From: Pseudomonas anguilliseptica
Lineage (GTDB): Bacteria; Pseudomonadota; Gammaproteobacteria; Pseudomonadales; Pseudomonadaceae
Length of the DNA: 64,000 nucleotides
Direction of reading: 5' to 3'
Assembly (NCBI RefSeq): GCF_900105355.1
Contig: NZ_FNSC01000001.1
Location: 496,001-560,000, forward strand
The notes under the pieces were generated by a model. It was not told where the DNA came from and made no database searches. It was given only the letters and a program-made list of their open reading frames with translations. Every line of letters starts with the position of its first letter. Position 1 is the first letter of the stretch. Positions 55,415 to 64,000 of this stretch are shown here, piece after piece. The position numbers were made by a program, and so were the translations under genes.

Positions 55415-55609
55415 ATGCACGTCGCCCTTGCGTTATTACTGCTCTCGACCACCCTAGCCCTGAGCGCCTGCGGCCTCGGTGAAACCGCCGCAACCGCCAG
55501 CCTGCAAGCTGAGCAGGCGGCACAACTGCAGCAGCAGACCGAGCAGCTGAAACAGCAGATCGAAGCGGCCAATGCGCAGAGCAATAAACGCTTGGAAGAA
55601 AGCTACTGA
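55415..55609 (+). CDS. Small coiled-coil lipoprotein
   Basis: A 64-residue protein with a lipobox (LALSAC, lipidated Cys near residue 19) and a Gln/Glu-rich coiled coil (LQAEQAAQLQQQTEQLKQQIEAANAQSNKRLEES). CCTAGGAG lies upstream of the ATG. It follows the solute-binding gene by 34 nt. Function unknown; a short Lpp-like envelope spacer is one possibility. Confidence 0.7.
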   Translation: MHVALALLLLSTTLALSACGLGETAATASLQAEQAAQLQQQTEQLKQQIEAANAQSNKRLEESY

Positions 55610-55627
55610 GAAAGGACGAAGACGGCC

Positions 55628-56338
55628 TTACTGCACCGGTAGGAAGTTCATAAACAACAACCCTTGGGCATAACTCACGCCCATGCGCCGATAGCGCTCA
55701 TCCAGCACATCGGTGAGCAGATCCAGACGCGCGACTATCTTGCCGAACTCCACGGCATAGCTGAGGTTATGCCCCTTGGCGGAAATCTCGTTGGACAATA
55801 GCCAGGGCTTGCCGCCGGCATCCGTACGCTGGGCGAGCATCCAGCTGGCCTTTTCGAAATTACGTGCGGCGTTATGGATAAACTGCGGGTCCAGCGTGTC
55901 GCTCAGGTAGTACTCGGTGCGCCCGCCATGGGCAGTGATCAGCATGCTCGCCAGCGAATAGATAAACGCGCCCACGCGATCGCCCTGGTACTCGGCACTC
56001 AGTGCATAACTCAGCGCCGCAACATCGGTACGCCCGCCCAGTTGCGGCAACGGTTGGTCCAACTCGATGGCACGGTGTACCGCGCGCTTGGCGGATTCCA
56101 CATCAGCCAGGCCGGTTTTCCGCCATTCACGCGGGTTGCGCAGGTACAACTTGTCCATCAGGCGGTAGAGGCTGTTGAGGTTGTTACGCATGCCCAGGGT
56201 AGCCATACGGTCGGCATGGCTCTGGAAGAACTCGGTGGGCTTGATCGGGCTGCGGTTACTGACGATGGTCTGATGATCCTGCCGGGTTGAGCAGCCACTG
56301 ACCGCCAACAACAGCAAAATCAGCAGCGGCAGGCGCAT
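55628..56338 (-). CDS. Conserved hypothetical lipoprotein
   Basis: A 236-residue lipoprotein: signal MRLPLLILLLLAVSGCS with the lipidated Cys at about residue 16. The body is helical, with MRNNLNSLYRLMDKLYLRNPREWRKTG, then DRVGAFIYSLASMLITAHGGRTEYYLSDTLDPQFIHNAARNFEKASWML and SYAVEFGKIVARLDLLTDVLDERYR. It looks like a widespread Pseudomonas family without known role. The start at 56338 is placed at the signal peptide; a longer start at 56407 would put hydrophilic residues before it. Confidence 0.75.
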   Translation of the reverse strand: MRLPLLILLLLAVSGCSTRQDHQTIVSNRSPIKPTEFFQSHADRMATLGMRNNLNSLYRLMDKLYLRNPREWRKTGLADVESAKRAVHRAIELDQPLPQLGGRTDVAALSYALSAEYQGDRVGAFIYSLASMLITAHGGRTEYYLSDTLDPQFIHNAARNFEKASWMLAQRTDAGGKPWLLSNEISAKGHNLSYAVEFGKIVARLDLLTDVLDERYRRMGVSYAQGLLFMNFLPVQ

Positions 56339-56655
56339 TGCCACAGCATTGCTGCCCGACCAGACGGGCCCAGTTCTTAGCCATTGCCAACGCTGCACAG
56401 TACTCATCAGGGGAGGTCGTCCGCTGCGGTGTGATGGGGTAACGCTAGCAACAAAATCCAGATTGGCCAGTTTTCCTCCCCGAATACATGACTTTCAGCA
56501 CAATCAAGCACCTAGCTGCATAAGCTCAGGTGGACTGCCAACAGACCGCCTGAGACGCAAAAAATTTCCAACCACTTATCAGTACATCGCCAAAAGGCCC
56601 GTCGCAGAGCGCTTTAAGCGGTATGATCCGCAGCTTTTTGGCTGCCGAGTGCCCC

Positions 56656-57381
56656 ATGCTGCGTCTGTTTGTCCTGCTTTGCCTGTTAATTACTTTGCCC
56701 GCCTTCGCTGACGCCCCGAAAACCTTCAACGCCGCGAAAAAAATTGCCTGGCGGTTATATGCCGAACGCCCCAGCACCTTCTATTGCCAATGCGCCTATA
56801 ACGGAAACCGGGTCGACCTCAACAGCTGTGGCTACAGCCCGCGCAAACAGCTGCGCCGTGCCCAACGTCTGGAGTGGGAACATGTGGTGCCAGCCTGGGT
56901 GATCGGCCATCAGCGTCAGTGCTGGCAGAACGGTGGACGCAAGAACTGCACCCGCACAGACGCCACGTTCAAGGCCGCCGAAGCCGACCTGCACAACCTG
57001 GTGCCGAGCATCGGCGAGGTAAACGGCGACCGCTCCAACTACGCCCTCGGCATGCTCAGCGACAAACCCACGCAGTACGGAAGCTGCCCGATGGTGGTCA
57101 ACTTCAAGGCGAAAACCGCCATGCCGCCGGCCCATACGCGCGTGGCAGCAGCGCGCATCTATCTGTATATGGCCGAGCGTTACCAACTGCGACTGTCCAA
57201 AATCGACCGCCGCACCTACGAAGCCTGGAGCCGCCAATACCCGATCAGCGAGTGGGAGCGCTGGCGCAATCAGCAGGTCGGCTGCGTGATGGGCCACGGC
57301 AACCCCTATGTCGGTGCCATCGACCCCAGCCGTTGCAGCCCGCTACGCCGCGCCGGCAACCCGCAAAGCAACAGCGGTTAA
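56656..57381 (+). CDS. endA: Endonuclease I
   Basis: A 241-residue periplasmic or secreted nuclease with signal peptide MLRLFVLLCLLITLPAFA. Catalytic and metal-binding motifs: LEWEHVVPAW (His of the beta-beta-alpha metal fold), ADLHNLVPSIGEVNGDRSNY (Asn ligand), and several cysteines in likely disulfides (CQCAYN, CGYSPRK, CWQNGGRKNC, CPM). It cleaves double-stranded DNA. Start at 56656 begins the signal peptide. Confidence 0.93.
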   Translation: MLRLFVLLCLLITLPAFADAPKTFNAAKKIAWRLYAERPSTFYCQCAYNGNRVDLNSCGYSPRKQLRRAQRLEWEHVVPAWVIGHQRQCWQNGGRKNCTRTDATFKAAEADLHNLVPSIGEVNGDRSNYALGMLSDKPTQYGSCPMVVNFKAKTAMPPAHTRVAAARIYLYMAERYQLRLSKIDRRTYEAWSRQYPISEWERWRNQQVGCVMGHGNPYVGAIDPSRCSPLRRAGNPQSNSG

Positions 57382-57453
57382 GCCTCAACCCCAAGAGCCT
57401 GCACGCAGTTATTGACGCTAAACTTCACACCACGCCAGCCCGAGTATTGCCCT

Positions 57454-58035
57454 ATGTCCAGCACCGCCACCCCAAGCGCCGCCCACGCCATTGCCGAAAC
57501 CCGCGCCTGGGTTGATCGCGCCGTGATCGGCTTAAACCTCTGCCCGTTCGCCAAGGCCGTGCAGGTCAAAGGGCAAGTACGCTATAAGGTGTGCGCCAGC
57601 GCCGAGCCGGAAGAGCTACTCAGCGCCTTGATCGACGAGCTGCACGCGCTCGCCAACTGCGAGCCAAGCGAAACTGACACCACCCTGTTGATTCACCCCG
57701 CAGCCCTTAGCGACTTTCTCGACTTCAATGATTTTCTCGCCGTGGTCGATGACACCCTAGACGACCTCGGCTATGCCGGCATCCTGCAAGTGGCCAGCTT
57801 CCACCCGCAGTTCCAGTTTGCCGACACCGGCGTCAATGATCTCAGCAACGCCACCAACCGCTCGCCCTACCCGACCCTGCATATCCTCCGCGAAGCCAGC
57901 ATCGATCGCGCCGTGGCCGCCTTCCCCGACCCGGAGGCGATCTTCGAAGCCAATATCCAGACCCTGGAAGACCTCGGCGCCGAAGGCTGGGGCGCCCTGC
58001 AGGCGCAATGCCGCAAAGACGCGCAAACCAGCTAA
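57454..58035 (+). CDS. DUF1415 domain protein
   Basis: A 193-residue protein spanning the DUF1415 domain: AETRAWVDRAVIGLNLCPFAKAV, VCASAEPEELLSALIDELHAL, LDFNDFLAVVDDTLDDLGYAGILQVASFHPQFQFAD, NRSPYPTLHILREASIDRAV. Function unknown. It starts 73 nt after endA on the same strand. The conserved LNLCPFA motif suggests a functional cysteine. Confidence 0.88.
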   Translation: MSSTATPSAAHAIAETRAWVDRAVIGLNLCPFAKAVQVKGQVRYKVCASAEPEELLSALIDELHALANCEPSETDTTLLIHPAALSDFLDFNDFLAVVDDTLDDLGYAGILQVASFHPQFQFADTGVNDLSNATNRSPYPTLHILREASIDRAVAAFPDPEAIFEANIQTLEDLGAEGWGALQAQCRKDAQTS

Positions 58036-58359
58036 GCCACAAGCCTAGGGCTGCCAGAACACCTGACGGCACGACAGCGTATCTATCCAGCTCAGTACCC
58101 ACGCCCATGCAAATGAGCGTGCGGATGCTGCATACCCGACGAATGGACGCTATTGAGCGCAGTTCCAAGCAAGAACCTTGAGAGATTTGCAAGCTGATCA
58201 ACACAATTAATCGGCGCGACTCAATAAAATCCCACGTCTTTCGCAGCTGCCAATACTGGTTGAGTTGATTGCCGAGTGCGCTCACCTCTGCGGGCCGGTG
58301 GCAACAACGCTCACGACCCTCTTGCGGGTCAAGAAACAGATAAAACAAGGGATAACGCT
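58036..58359. other. Intergenic region upstream of the FimV-like gene
   Basis: About 320 bases with no supported gene. Likely holds the promoter of the fimV-like gene (AT-rich part near 58190-58240). Confidence 0.45.
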
Positions 58360-59562
58360 ATGGCTCGGGTTCGTAAACTGGTGCTGGCAATCGCAGCGGC
58401 TTCGGCGCTGTCATCCGGCATGGCGCACGCGCTAGGGCTGGGCGAAGTAACGCTGCAGTCAGAACTTAATCAGCCATTGGTAGCTGAGATCGAGCTACTG
58501 GAAAGCCGTGGCCTGGATGCCAATGAAGTGATCCCGACCCTGGCGTCCCCAGAAGCATTTAACAAGGCCGGGATTGATCGTCAGTTCTTCCTGACCGACC
58601 TGAAGTTCACCCCGATGCTCAAAGCCAATGGCAAGGGCGTTATCCGGGTGACCTCGAGTAAGCCGATGCGCGAGCCGTACCTGAACTTCCTGGTACAGGT
58701 GCTCTGGCCGAACGGCCGCCTGCAACGCGAATACACCCTGCTGCTGGACCCACCGCTCTACACCGCGCAAAGCGTTATCCCTGCCGCAGTGCAACAGCCG
58801 GTGACCGCAGCCTCTTCTCCAGCACGGGCACAGCCGCCTGCAGCGCGCCCGGCAATTACTGCAACTCAGCCAGCATCCTCCAGCACTGCTGCCACAGCGC
58901 AGGCAGGCAATGAGTACAAGACCACAGCCAACGACAACCTCTGGGACATTGCCAACCGTGTGCGGGGTGACGGCAGCGTGCATCAGGCCATGCTGGCGAT
59001 CCAGGAGCTGAATCCGCAGGCCTTTATCGATAACAACATCAACCGCATGAAAAGCGGCCAGGTGCTGCGCCTGCCCGATGCACAACAAATCAACAGCCGC
59101 ACGCAAAGCGCCGCCATTGCTCAGGTTAACCAGCAGACTGCGGCCTGGCGTGAAGCGCGCAGTGTTGCTGCCAGCGCCCGCCAGCTGGATGCCAGCAAGC
59201 GTAATAGCGCAGCCGCTACGCCAGCCACAATTGAACGCCGCGATAACCTGAAACTGGTTGCCGAAGGCAGCGACAAGGCGGGCGCCGGCAGTGACAAAGG
59301 CAGCGCAGGCAACAAGGCCCTGCTTGATCAGCTGGCAGTAACCCAGGAAAGCCTCGATTCGACCAATCGTGAAAATGCTGAGCTGAAAAGCCGTATTGCC
59401 GACCTGCAAAGCCAACTCGACAAACTGCAGCGCCTGATCCAGTTGAAGAACGATCAGATGGCCAAGCTGCAGGCCTACCTGGCCGCGCAAGACCAGGCTC
59501 CAGCTGCAGCACCTGGGGTTTCAGAGACTACAGCTGGCAATCAAACACCGGCTATTCCTTAA
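58360..59562 (+). CDS. FimV-like LysM protein, short form
   Basis: A 400-residue protein matching the N-terminal half of FimV. Signal peptide VRKLVLAIAAASALSSGMAHA leads into the FimV N-terminal domain (LGLGEVTLQSELNQPLVAEIELLES, YLNFLVQVLWPNGRLQREYTLLLDPP). A Pro/Ala/Gln linker, a LysM-like domain (YKTTANDNLWDIANRVRGDGSVHQAMLAIQELNPQAF) and a coiled coil (LDSTNRENAELKSRIADLQSQLDKLQRLIQ) follow. FimV of about 900 residues continues with a membrane segment, a cytoplasmic acidic region and TPR; all are missing here. It may be a peptidoglycan-binding paralogue or a truncated gene. AAGG precedes the start. Confidence 0.82.
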   Translation: MARVRKLVLAIAAASALSSGMAHALGLGEVTLQSELNQPLVAEIELLESRGLDANEVIPTLASPEAFNKAGIDRQFFLTDLKFTPMLKANGKGVIRVTSSKPMREPYLNFLVQVLWPNGRLQREYTLLLDPPLYTAQSVIPAAVQQPVTAASSPARAQPPAARPAITATQPASSSTAATAQAGNEYKTTANDNLWDIANRVRGDGSVHQAMLAIQELNPQAFIDNNINRMKSGQVLRLPDAQQINSRTQSAAIAQVNQQTAAWREARSVAASARQLDASKRNSAAATPATIERRDNLKLVAEGSDKAGAGSDKGSAGNKALLDQLAVTQESLDSTNRENAELKSRIADLQSQLDKLQRLIQLKNDQMAKLQAYLAAQDQAPAAAPGVSETTAGNQTPAIP

Positions 59563-59608
59563 GCCAAGCGCGTTCACAACCCACAACGGTGGTCTGTGAA
59601 CGCGGCAC

Positions 59609-60711
59609 TTAGCTACTCGCCGGGGTGCACTTGGCCTGTGCAGCCTCTTCCGTCAGGTTGCGCACCGAGGTGTAGAACAGCTCGCAGGTTTGCAGCTTGT
59701 CAGTGACCTGCCATTTCTCGCTGCAGGCACTCAGCACCGGGCTCGCGTCCTGATTGGGTTGTTCGCCCATACGCGCCTGCCAACAGGCGGCGCTGAGATC
59801 CTGCCCCATGACCTTGAGACCGGCAGCATCGGCTTTCTGCTCGTCACCGTTATAGTTTTCCGGGTCAGCGGCATACCAGATGTAGCTGGGGTGATTGGCG
59901 CCAAGCACGGCCACCTGCTGCCCAGCCGCCGGGCTGATCTGCGCCAGGCCGAGGACATCGATGGAAACCCCGTACTGCTGATTAACCCAGCTGCGTACCG
60001 GGCTGCCATCGGCAGCGCCTGACCGCCCTCACCAGCAGTCAACTGCATCACCATCTGCGTCTGGTAGGCGTTGAAATAGCTGTAGACCCCCTCAAGCGCG
60101 CTACCAGCGTTGGCAGGCGCGGCAATCGGGGCAATGTCGATGATGGTCTGGAAGGCCGGCGTCTGCGCCGCACCGATGCCGTTCTCGGTCAGCAGGCCAG
60201 CCCAACGATTTGTGGTGCTCGACTCCAGATAATCCTGCGCCTGGGTCAGCGAGTAATCCGGCGGAAAGTGCAGCAACTCAACGCTCTTGCGGTTATCCAG
60301 CGCCATGCCCAGCGGCAAGAACAACGACCAGTTGTATTGCCACTTGCCATCCTTGTTAAGCAGTTTCGCGCCCGCGTAGGCCAGCTCTCCGGTCTTCAGC
60401 AGCTGTTCGAGTGGCTTACCGTACCCCTCGGGCACCTCGGTGAATTTGGCGTAGAGGTCTTGCTGCTCGCGGTGCACGGTTACCTTGGCCTTGTCGTAAC
60501 CATCGCGCTGCAAGCTCTGGCCCAGGTAGTGCTCGGCGGTCTGCTCCAGCGTCCAATCGCGATAGCAGATCACATTGCAGTTATTGGGGTAGGCAAATAG
60601 GCGAGTAACGCGCTCCGCGCTGCCCAACTTGACCGTTACATCGGCAGCTTGGGCGTGGCAGGCAAGCAACAAAACGGCTGTGGCGAGCATGAATCCTTTA
60701 CGACTCAGCAT
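59609..60711 (-). pseudogene. Secreted protein of unknown family, 1-nt frameshift
   Basis: A signal peptide (MLSRKGFMLATAVLLLACHAQA) leads into a mature protein with NNCNVICYRDWTLEQTAEHYLGQSLQRDGYDKAKVTVHREQQDLYAKFTEVPEGYG. I do not recognise it. Near 60015-60022 the frame breaks after GEGGQALP: the continuation DGSPVRSWVNQQYGVSIDVLGLAQISPAAGQQVAVLGANHPSYIW is in the next frame. One extra base would give a 367-residue protein ending at 59609. AAGGAG precedes the ATG at 60711. A tract of ten G lies just upstream. Sequencing error is possible. Confidence 0.75.
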
Positions 60712-60729
60712 GAGTAACTCCTTAATTGA

Positions 60730-60739
60730 GGGGGGGGGG
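60730..60739. repeat. Homopolymeric G10 tract in a 5' leader
   Basis: Ten consecutive G (C on the coding strand), 18 nt upstream of the start of the secreted-protein gene and just before its ribosome-binding site. Tracts of this length are prone to slippage. Confidence 0.8.
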
Positions 60740-60750
60740 TGAGCCTTCTC

Positions 60751-60782
60751 CCTTTCGTGCTCTATGCCTAAGGCACGAAAGG
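60751..60782. repeat. Perfect 10-bp inverted repeat in the divergent region
   Basis: CCTTTCGTGC (60751-60760) and GCACGAAAGG (60773-60782), 12-nt loop. It lies between the divergent genes at 60711 (minus) and 60914 (plus), next to the G10 tract. It could be an operator or a leader hairpin. Confidence 0.6.
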
Positions 60783-60913
60783 GGCGAAGCGATTGATTTT
60801 GCACAATCAACTACAAGCAACAGTTCAAAATTTTCCACTCCGCCCACCCATTTAGCACAACTGGACTACCCTTTTCATTAGTCGTTGCATTACCTGCCCC
60901 TGTGGAGCTTGAC

Positions 60914-61675
60914 ATGAATAAGTATTTTCATACTGGCCTGCTTGCACTGCTATTAACTTGCAGCACACACGCTGTACTCGCCGCCCCGCTGGTGTTTATT
61001 ACCGAGGCCTACCCCCCGTACAACTTCTCCGACGACAACATCCTGCGCGGCATCGCCGTGGATATTCTGGTGGCGGCCAGCCAAAACACCGAACAACCCG
61101 TTAAGAGGAGCGACATCCAGCTCTTACCGTGGGCGCGAGGCTATCACTCCGTTCAGAAAAACCCCAACACCGTACTGTTCTCCACCACACGTACTCCTGC
61201 GCGGGAGAAACTGTTCAAATGGGCCGGGCCGATTGCCGAAACCCGCGTGGTGTTGATGGCGCGCAAGGACCGCCATATCAAAATCGACAGCCCCGCAGAC
61301 CTGCTGGCCTACCGGATTGGCGCGATTCGCGAAGACATCGGCGAACAAGCCGTCCGCGCCCTCGGCGTGGGCCAGGAACAACTGTTGTTATCGGCCAATG
61401 CCGACGCCCTGAGCCGCCAGCTGGATGCTGGGCGCATCGACCTGTGGGCCTATGAAGAAAACGTTGCGTACTGGTTCCTGCGCAACGCCGGTTTCGAAAC
61501 CGCTGAATATGAAGATGTCTACCTGCTGGAACAAGGCGAACTCTGGTTCGCCTTCAACCTGCACGTCACGGACGAACGCATCCAGCAACTGCAGAACGGC
61601 ATTGACGCCCTGCATAAAACCGTCGGAACATTCGGCAAAAGCCGCTACGACGACATCCTGCTCAACTACCTCTGA
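60914..61675 (+). CDS. Orphan solute-binding protein, SBP_bac_3 type
   Basis: A 253-residue periplasmic protein with signal peptide (NKYFHTGLLALLLTCSTHAVLA). Domain features: LVFITEAYPPYNFSDDNILRGIAVDILVAAS, LLPWARGYHSVQKNPNTVLFSTTRTPARE, and a C-terminal helix LQNGIDALHKTVGTFGKSRYDDILLNYL. No transporter genes are adjacent. GGAG precedes the ATG at 60914. Orphans of this type are common in Pseudomonas and often unassigned. Confidence 0.85.
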   Translation: MNKYFHTGLLALLLTCSTHAVLAAPLVFITEAYPPYNFSDDNILRGIAVDILVAASQNTEQPVKRSDIQLLPWARGYHSVQKNPNTVLFSTTRTPAREKLFKWAGPIAETRVVLMARKDRHIKIDSPADLLAYRIGAIREDIGEQAVRALGVGQEQLLLSANADALSRQLDAGRIDLWAYEENVAYWFLRNAGFETAEYEDVYLLEQGELWFAFNLHVTDERIQQLQNGIDALHKTVGTFGKSRYDDILLNYL

Positions 61676-61789
61676 GCTATAGCCCCCTCTAACAGGCCGT
61701 TGAATAAAGCCAGCCTCTTCTACCGACCTCAACCCAAGCCGGTGCGTGGTACCGACCTCAAACAAAACGAGCAATTCAGTTACGCTAGA

Positions 61790-62395
61790 ACAGCGCATCC
61801 TGAACGATCACCCGCCACTCCCTCTGCGAGGCCTGACCGATATCGTTATGGCGTCGATGAACCGGGGCTTTGACGGGCTGTACTCCACGCTTGGGCGGGC
61901 TTCGCTTACGCCGGAATGCCTGCTGCGCATGTCAATACTCAAGGTAATCTACACCATTCGCTCCAAGCGGCAGTTGGTCGATCAGATTGATTTCAACTTG
62001 CTGGTTCACCGGCTTCTCGATGGACGAGCGCATGTGGGATCACTCGATCCTTCAGCCACAACCGCGACCGGATGTTCCGCCAGGATTTAGCGCGCCTGTT
62101 CTTTCAGCGCATCAAGTCGCTGGAGTAGTGGTCCGAGTGCGCCAGCGACGAGCATTTTAGCGTCGACGGCACACTGATCCCGAGGCCCGACTGGCGCGCA
62201 AGAGTAATGGTGATACCAGTCGGTTGGCGTACGATGATGGAGCACCACGCGGCATCCGGGGTATGCCGACAGCCAGAAGATCCGCAAGACCTTGGCTGAC
62301 TGAAGACGGTTGGCGGCCGGCGCAAGGCCACGCTGATCGGTCACGCCAAGCTAAGTACTCAGTTATTGCTGGGTTTCTCGGTCTACAACGGATCC
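61790..62395 (+). pseudogene. Transposase remnant
   Basis: The first part reads LEQRILNDHPPLPLRGLTDIVMASMNRGFDGLYSTLGRASLTPECLLRMSILKVIYTIRSKRQLVDQIDFNLL, a clear transposase N-terminus of the IS5 superfamily. After about 62010 the frame changes: HNRDRMFRQDLARLFFQRIKSLE, then a TAG, then WSECASDEHFSVDGTLI with the first catalytic Asp. Much of the middle is deleted; a C-terminal-like piece (ATLIGHAKLSTQLLLGFSVYN) follows. Not functional. Confidence 0.8.
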
Positions 62396-62488
62396 GACTA
62401 AGCAACCTATCAGGTTGGTGGCGAGAACCGCATGTATAGGGCAAGTGCGCCCCAAAACTCCGAAAGACGTGAAAGCTGTGCTGAAAAC

Positions 62489-62529
62489 GGTCAAAAAGAC
62501 CTGAATCCAAGCCTTCTTGGATTCAGGTC
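62489..62529 (-). terminator. Perfect 14-bp terminator hairpin, probably for the chemotaxis receptor gene
   Basis: GACCTGAATCCAAG (62498-62511) is exactly complementary to 62516-62529, with a 4-nt loop. On the minus strand it is followed by TTTTTG. It lies 134 nt past the receptor stop codon, inside the end of the decayed IS. Confidence 0.88.
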
Positions 62530-62663
62530 GGCCAAGGCGCTTGAAAAGCGTCAAGCCAAACGGGTTGGGGCAATGAAAACTAAATTTTCCAGCGGCCTAC
62601 TAAAACCGCACAAGCATGCTGTTGTGCAATAACCATGACGTTACGCCAAAAGGCCAGCAACAC

Positions 62664-64000
62664 TCACTCCGTGCGGAAACGCACCACCAGCTGTTTCAGC
62701 TCACTGCTCAAGCCGCTTTGTTCCTGGGCGTAGCTTTCCACCTCGGCTGCCTGCACAGATATCTGCGTCACTGCGTCGTTGATGGCGACGATGTTCTGGT
62801 TGATTTCCTCTGTCACCAGATGCTGTTCCTCGGTCGCAGTGGCGATCTGCATGGTCATGTCGCGGATCATCTGCACCTTGCCTTCAATGCTTTCGAAGGC
62901 GGCCATCACCTCTTCAGACAGCACGATAGCCTTGCCCGACTCGACCAGGCTTTGGTCCATGCTCACCGTCACTTCCTTGATACGGTTAACCAGCAGGTTA
63001 AGGATATTGTTGATCTGCTCAGTAGAGTCCTGAGTGCGTTTGGCCAGGTTGCGCACCTCATCGGCCACCACCGCAAACCCGCGCCCCTGCTCGCCCGCGC
63101 GGGCGGCTTCGATGGCGGCGTTCAAGGCCAGCAGGTTGGTCTGTTCGGCGATCTGCTGAATGGTCGAGAGGATATTGTTGATATTGACCGTTTCCTTCTC
63201 CAGCTCCTGAATCACCTTGCTGGAGTTCTGGATGCTGGCGCCAAGATTGTTGACCCCGGACGTGCTGCGGCCAATCACCTCTTTACCATTGCGCGTGGCC
63301 ACCAGGCCCTGCTCCGACACCTCGGCGGTCTGCACGCAGGTCTTGGCCACCTCATTGGCCGCCGACGACATCTCGGTCACGGCAGTGACAATCTGCTCCA
63401 CCGAACTCAACTGGCGCTGCAGCGTGGCCGACATCGCCGTGGTGCGCTTGTTGGTATCGCTGGAAACCCCATCCATGCTGATGGCGTTCTCCTTGATCAC
63501 CTTGATCATGCCCTGGATCGACTCGATAAACTGATTGAACCACTTGGCCAGCTCGCCGGTTTCATCGCTGCTGAGCAGGTCCAGGCGGCGGGTCAGGTCA
63601 CCTTCCCCCTGAGCGATGGTGCGCAGCCCGTCTTTCACCAGATTAATCGGGTTGACGATCCGGTTGGCGATCACCACCCCAGCCGCGCCGAACAGCAGCA
63701 CCAGCACGATGCACACCACCAGGGTGATCCAGGTCAGCTCACGGGCACTCGCGTAGATCTCATCGGCCTGCTTGAAGCCAACAAACTTCCAGCCCAGCTC
63801 CGGCGAGGTGTAGACGTTGGCCATATACGCCACCCCGTCGATCTCCACCTCCACCAGGCCGTTCTCGGTTTTGCCGATAACCGCGAAATGCTCGCCGGGC
63901 AGCTCGCTGACCTTCTTGAAGTTGTTGTCCGGCTTAAGGCCATCCACCAGCAAGGTGCCGCTGCCCTCGGCCAGCATCAGAAAGCCGGTTTCACCGAAGC
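62664..64000 (-). CDS. Methyl-accepting chemotaxis protein, C-terminal part (cut by window edge)
   Basis: About 445 residues are visible; the gene continues past 64000, since the frame stays open through [14 protein letters not shown]. There is the end of a dCache-type periplasmic sensor ([22 protein letters not shown]), a membrane segment ([24 protein letters not shown]), a HAMP domain ([28 protein letters not shown]), and the signalling tip [39 protein letters not shown]. It controls CheA at the flagellar or pilus array. Ligand unknown. Confidence 0.95.
   Translation of the reverse strand, partial: FGETGFLMLAEGSGTLLVDGLKPDNNFKKVSELPGEHFAVIGKTENGLVEVEIDGVAYMANVYTSPELGWKFVGFKQADEIYASARELTWITLVVCIVLVLLFGAAGVVIANRIVNPINLVKDGLRTIAQGEGDLTRRLDLLSSDETGELAKWFNQFIESIQGMIKVIKENAISMDGVSSDTNKRTTAMSATLQRQLSSVEQIVTAVTEMSSAANEVAKTCVQTAEVSEQGLVATRNGKEVIGRSTSGVNNLGASIQNSSKVIQELEKETVNINNILSTIQQIAEQTNLLALNAAIEAARAGEQGRGFAVVADEVRNLAKRTQDSTEQINNILNLLVNRIKEVTVSMDQSLVESGKAIVLSEEVMAAFESIEGKVQMIRDMTMQIATATEEQHLVTEEINQNIVAINDAVTQISVQAAEVESYAQEQSGLSSELKQLVVRFRTE

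Larger units (their letters stand above)
61693..62600 (+). mobile_element. Decayed insertion sequence (IS5-superfamily type)
   Basis: A remnant of about 0.9 kb. The ends show imperfect inverted repeats: AGGCCGTTGAATAAA near 61694 and, on the complement, AGGCCGCTGGAAAAT ending near 62598. Inside are pieces of one transposase separated by frameshifts, a stop codon and deletions. It lies between a solute-binding gene and a chemotaxis gene. Confidence 0.7.

Overview
The window reads as a chromosomal segment of a gammaproteobacterium of the genus Pseudomonas or a close relative. Support comes from a WbpA-B-D-E-I set for UDP-ManNAc3NAcA, a trifunctional PutA with an N-terminal ribbon-helix-helix domain, a FimV-type LysM protein, the LldD/FAD-4Fe-4S lactate dehydrogenase pair, a SelD-MnmH pair next to a putative selenate ABC transporter, and a complete tmRNA gene. 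Codon use is GC-rich in most genes.

Layout. 1-5207 (minus): O-antigen genes, a possible export permease and five sugar-nucleotide enzymes in biosynthetic order. 5208-14850: accessory DNA. It holds an orphan phage/ICE-like module (Gp3/RDF-like protein, YqaJ exonuclease, DUF932 protein), an IS66-type element carrying an IS5-type element inside it, and a large serine recombinase with a 46-codon partner ORF. This block abuts an FKBP-type isomerase gene cut after 65 codons. 15113-18902: MarR regulator with a perfect palindromic operator, EamA exporter, nitroreductase, RHH protein, DJ-1/PfpI protein. 19150-22894: decayed lactate oxidation genes (lldD without its 5' end, dld with an internal deletion). 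23241-26156: hybrid histidine kinase. 26304-26695: ssrA (tmRNA).

26879-41729 is the most coherent accessory block: an electrophile/aldehyde-response region. A NemR-like TetR gene lies beside five near-identical 15-bp operator-like sites of form TAGAC-N5-GTCTA. These sites precede an iron alcohol dehydrogenase/PfpI/Old Yellow Enzyme set, a CurA-like reductase, the regulator itself and a glutathione S-transferase. Between them is a molybdenum-hydroxylase operon (2Fe-2S subunit, molybdopterin subunit, cytochrome c, XdhC) with its own cofactor genes (MoaA, MocA). Three structural genes are broken: the dehydrogenase by a 4-nt loss, the molybdopterin subunit by a 1-nt loss, and the cytochrome by a second copy of the same IS5 element.

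41832-47363: selenium block, mnmH-selD on minus facing away from a four-gene putative selenate ABC transporter on plus. 47629-51570: putA. 52134-61675: mostly single housekeeping or envelope genes (Tsx/OmpK-like porin, lipoproteins, YjdM, two orphan solute-binding proteins, EndA, DUF1415 protein, a short FimV-like protein, and a frameshifted secreted protein downstream of a 10-G tract). 61693-62600: a decayed IS. 62664-64000: the C-terminal part of a chemotaxis receptor.

A theme of the window is gene decay at short repeats: 4-nt loss, 5-nt gain, 15-nt gain, a deletion at a likely 6-bp microhomology, and two 1-nt losses. The 1-nt cases could be sequencing errors; the others are unlikely to be.
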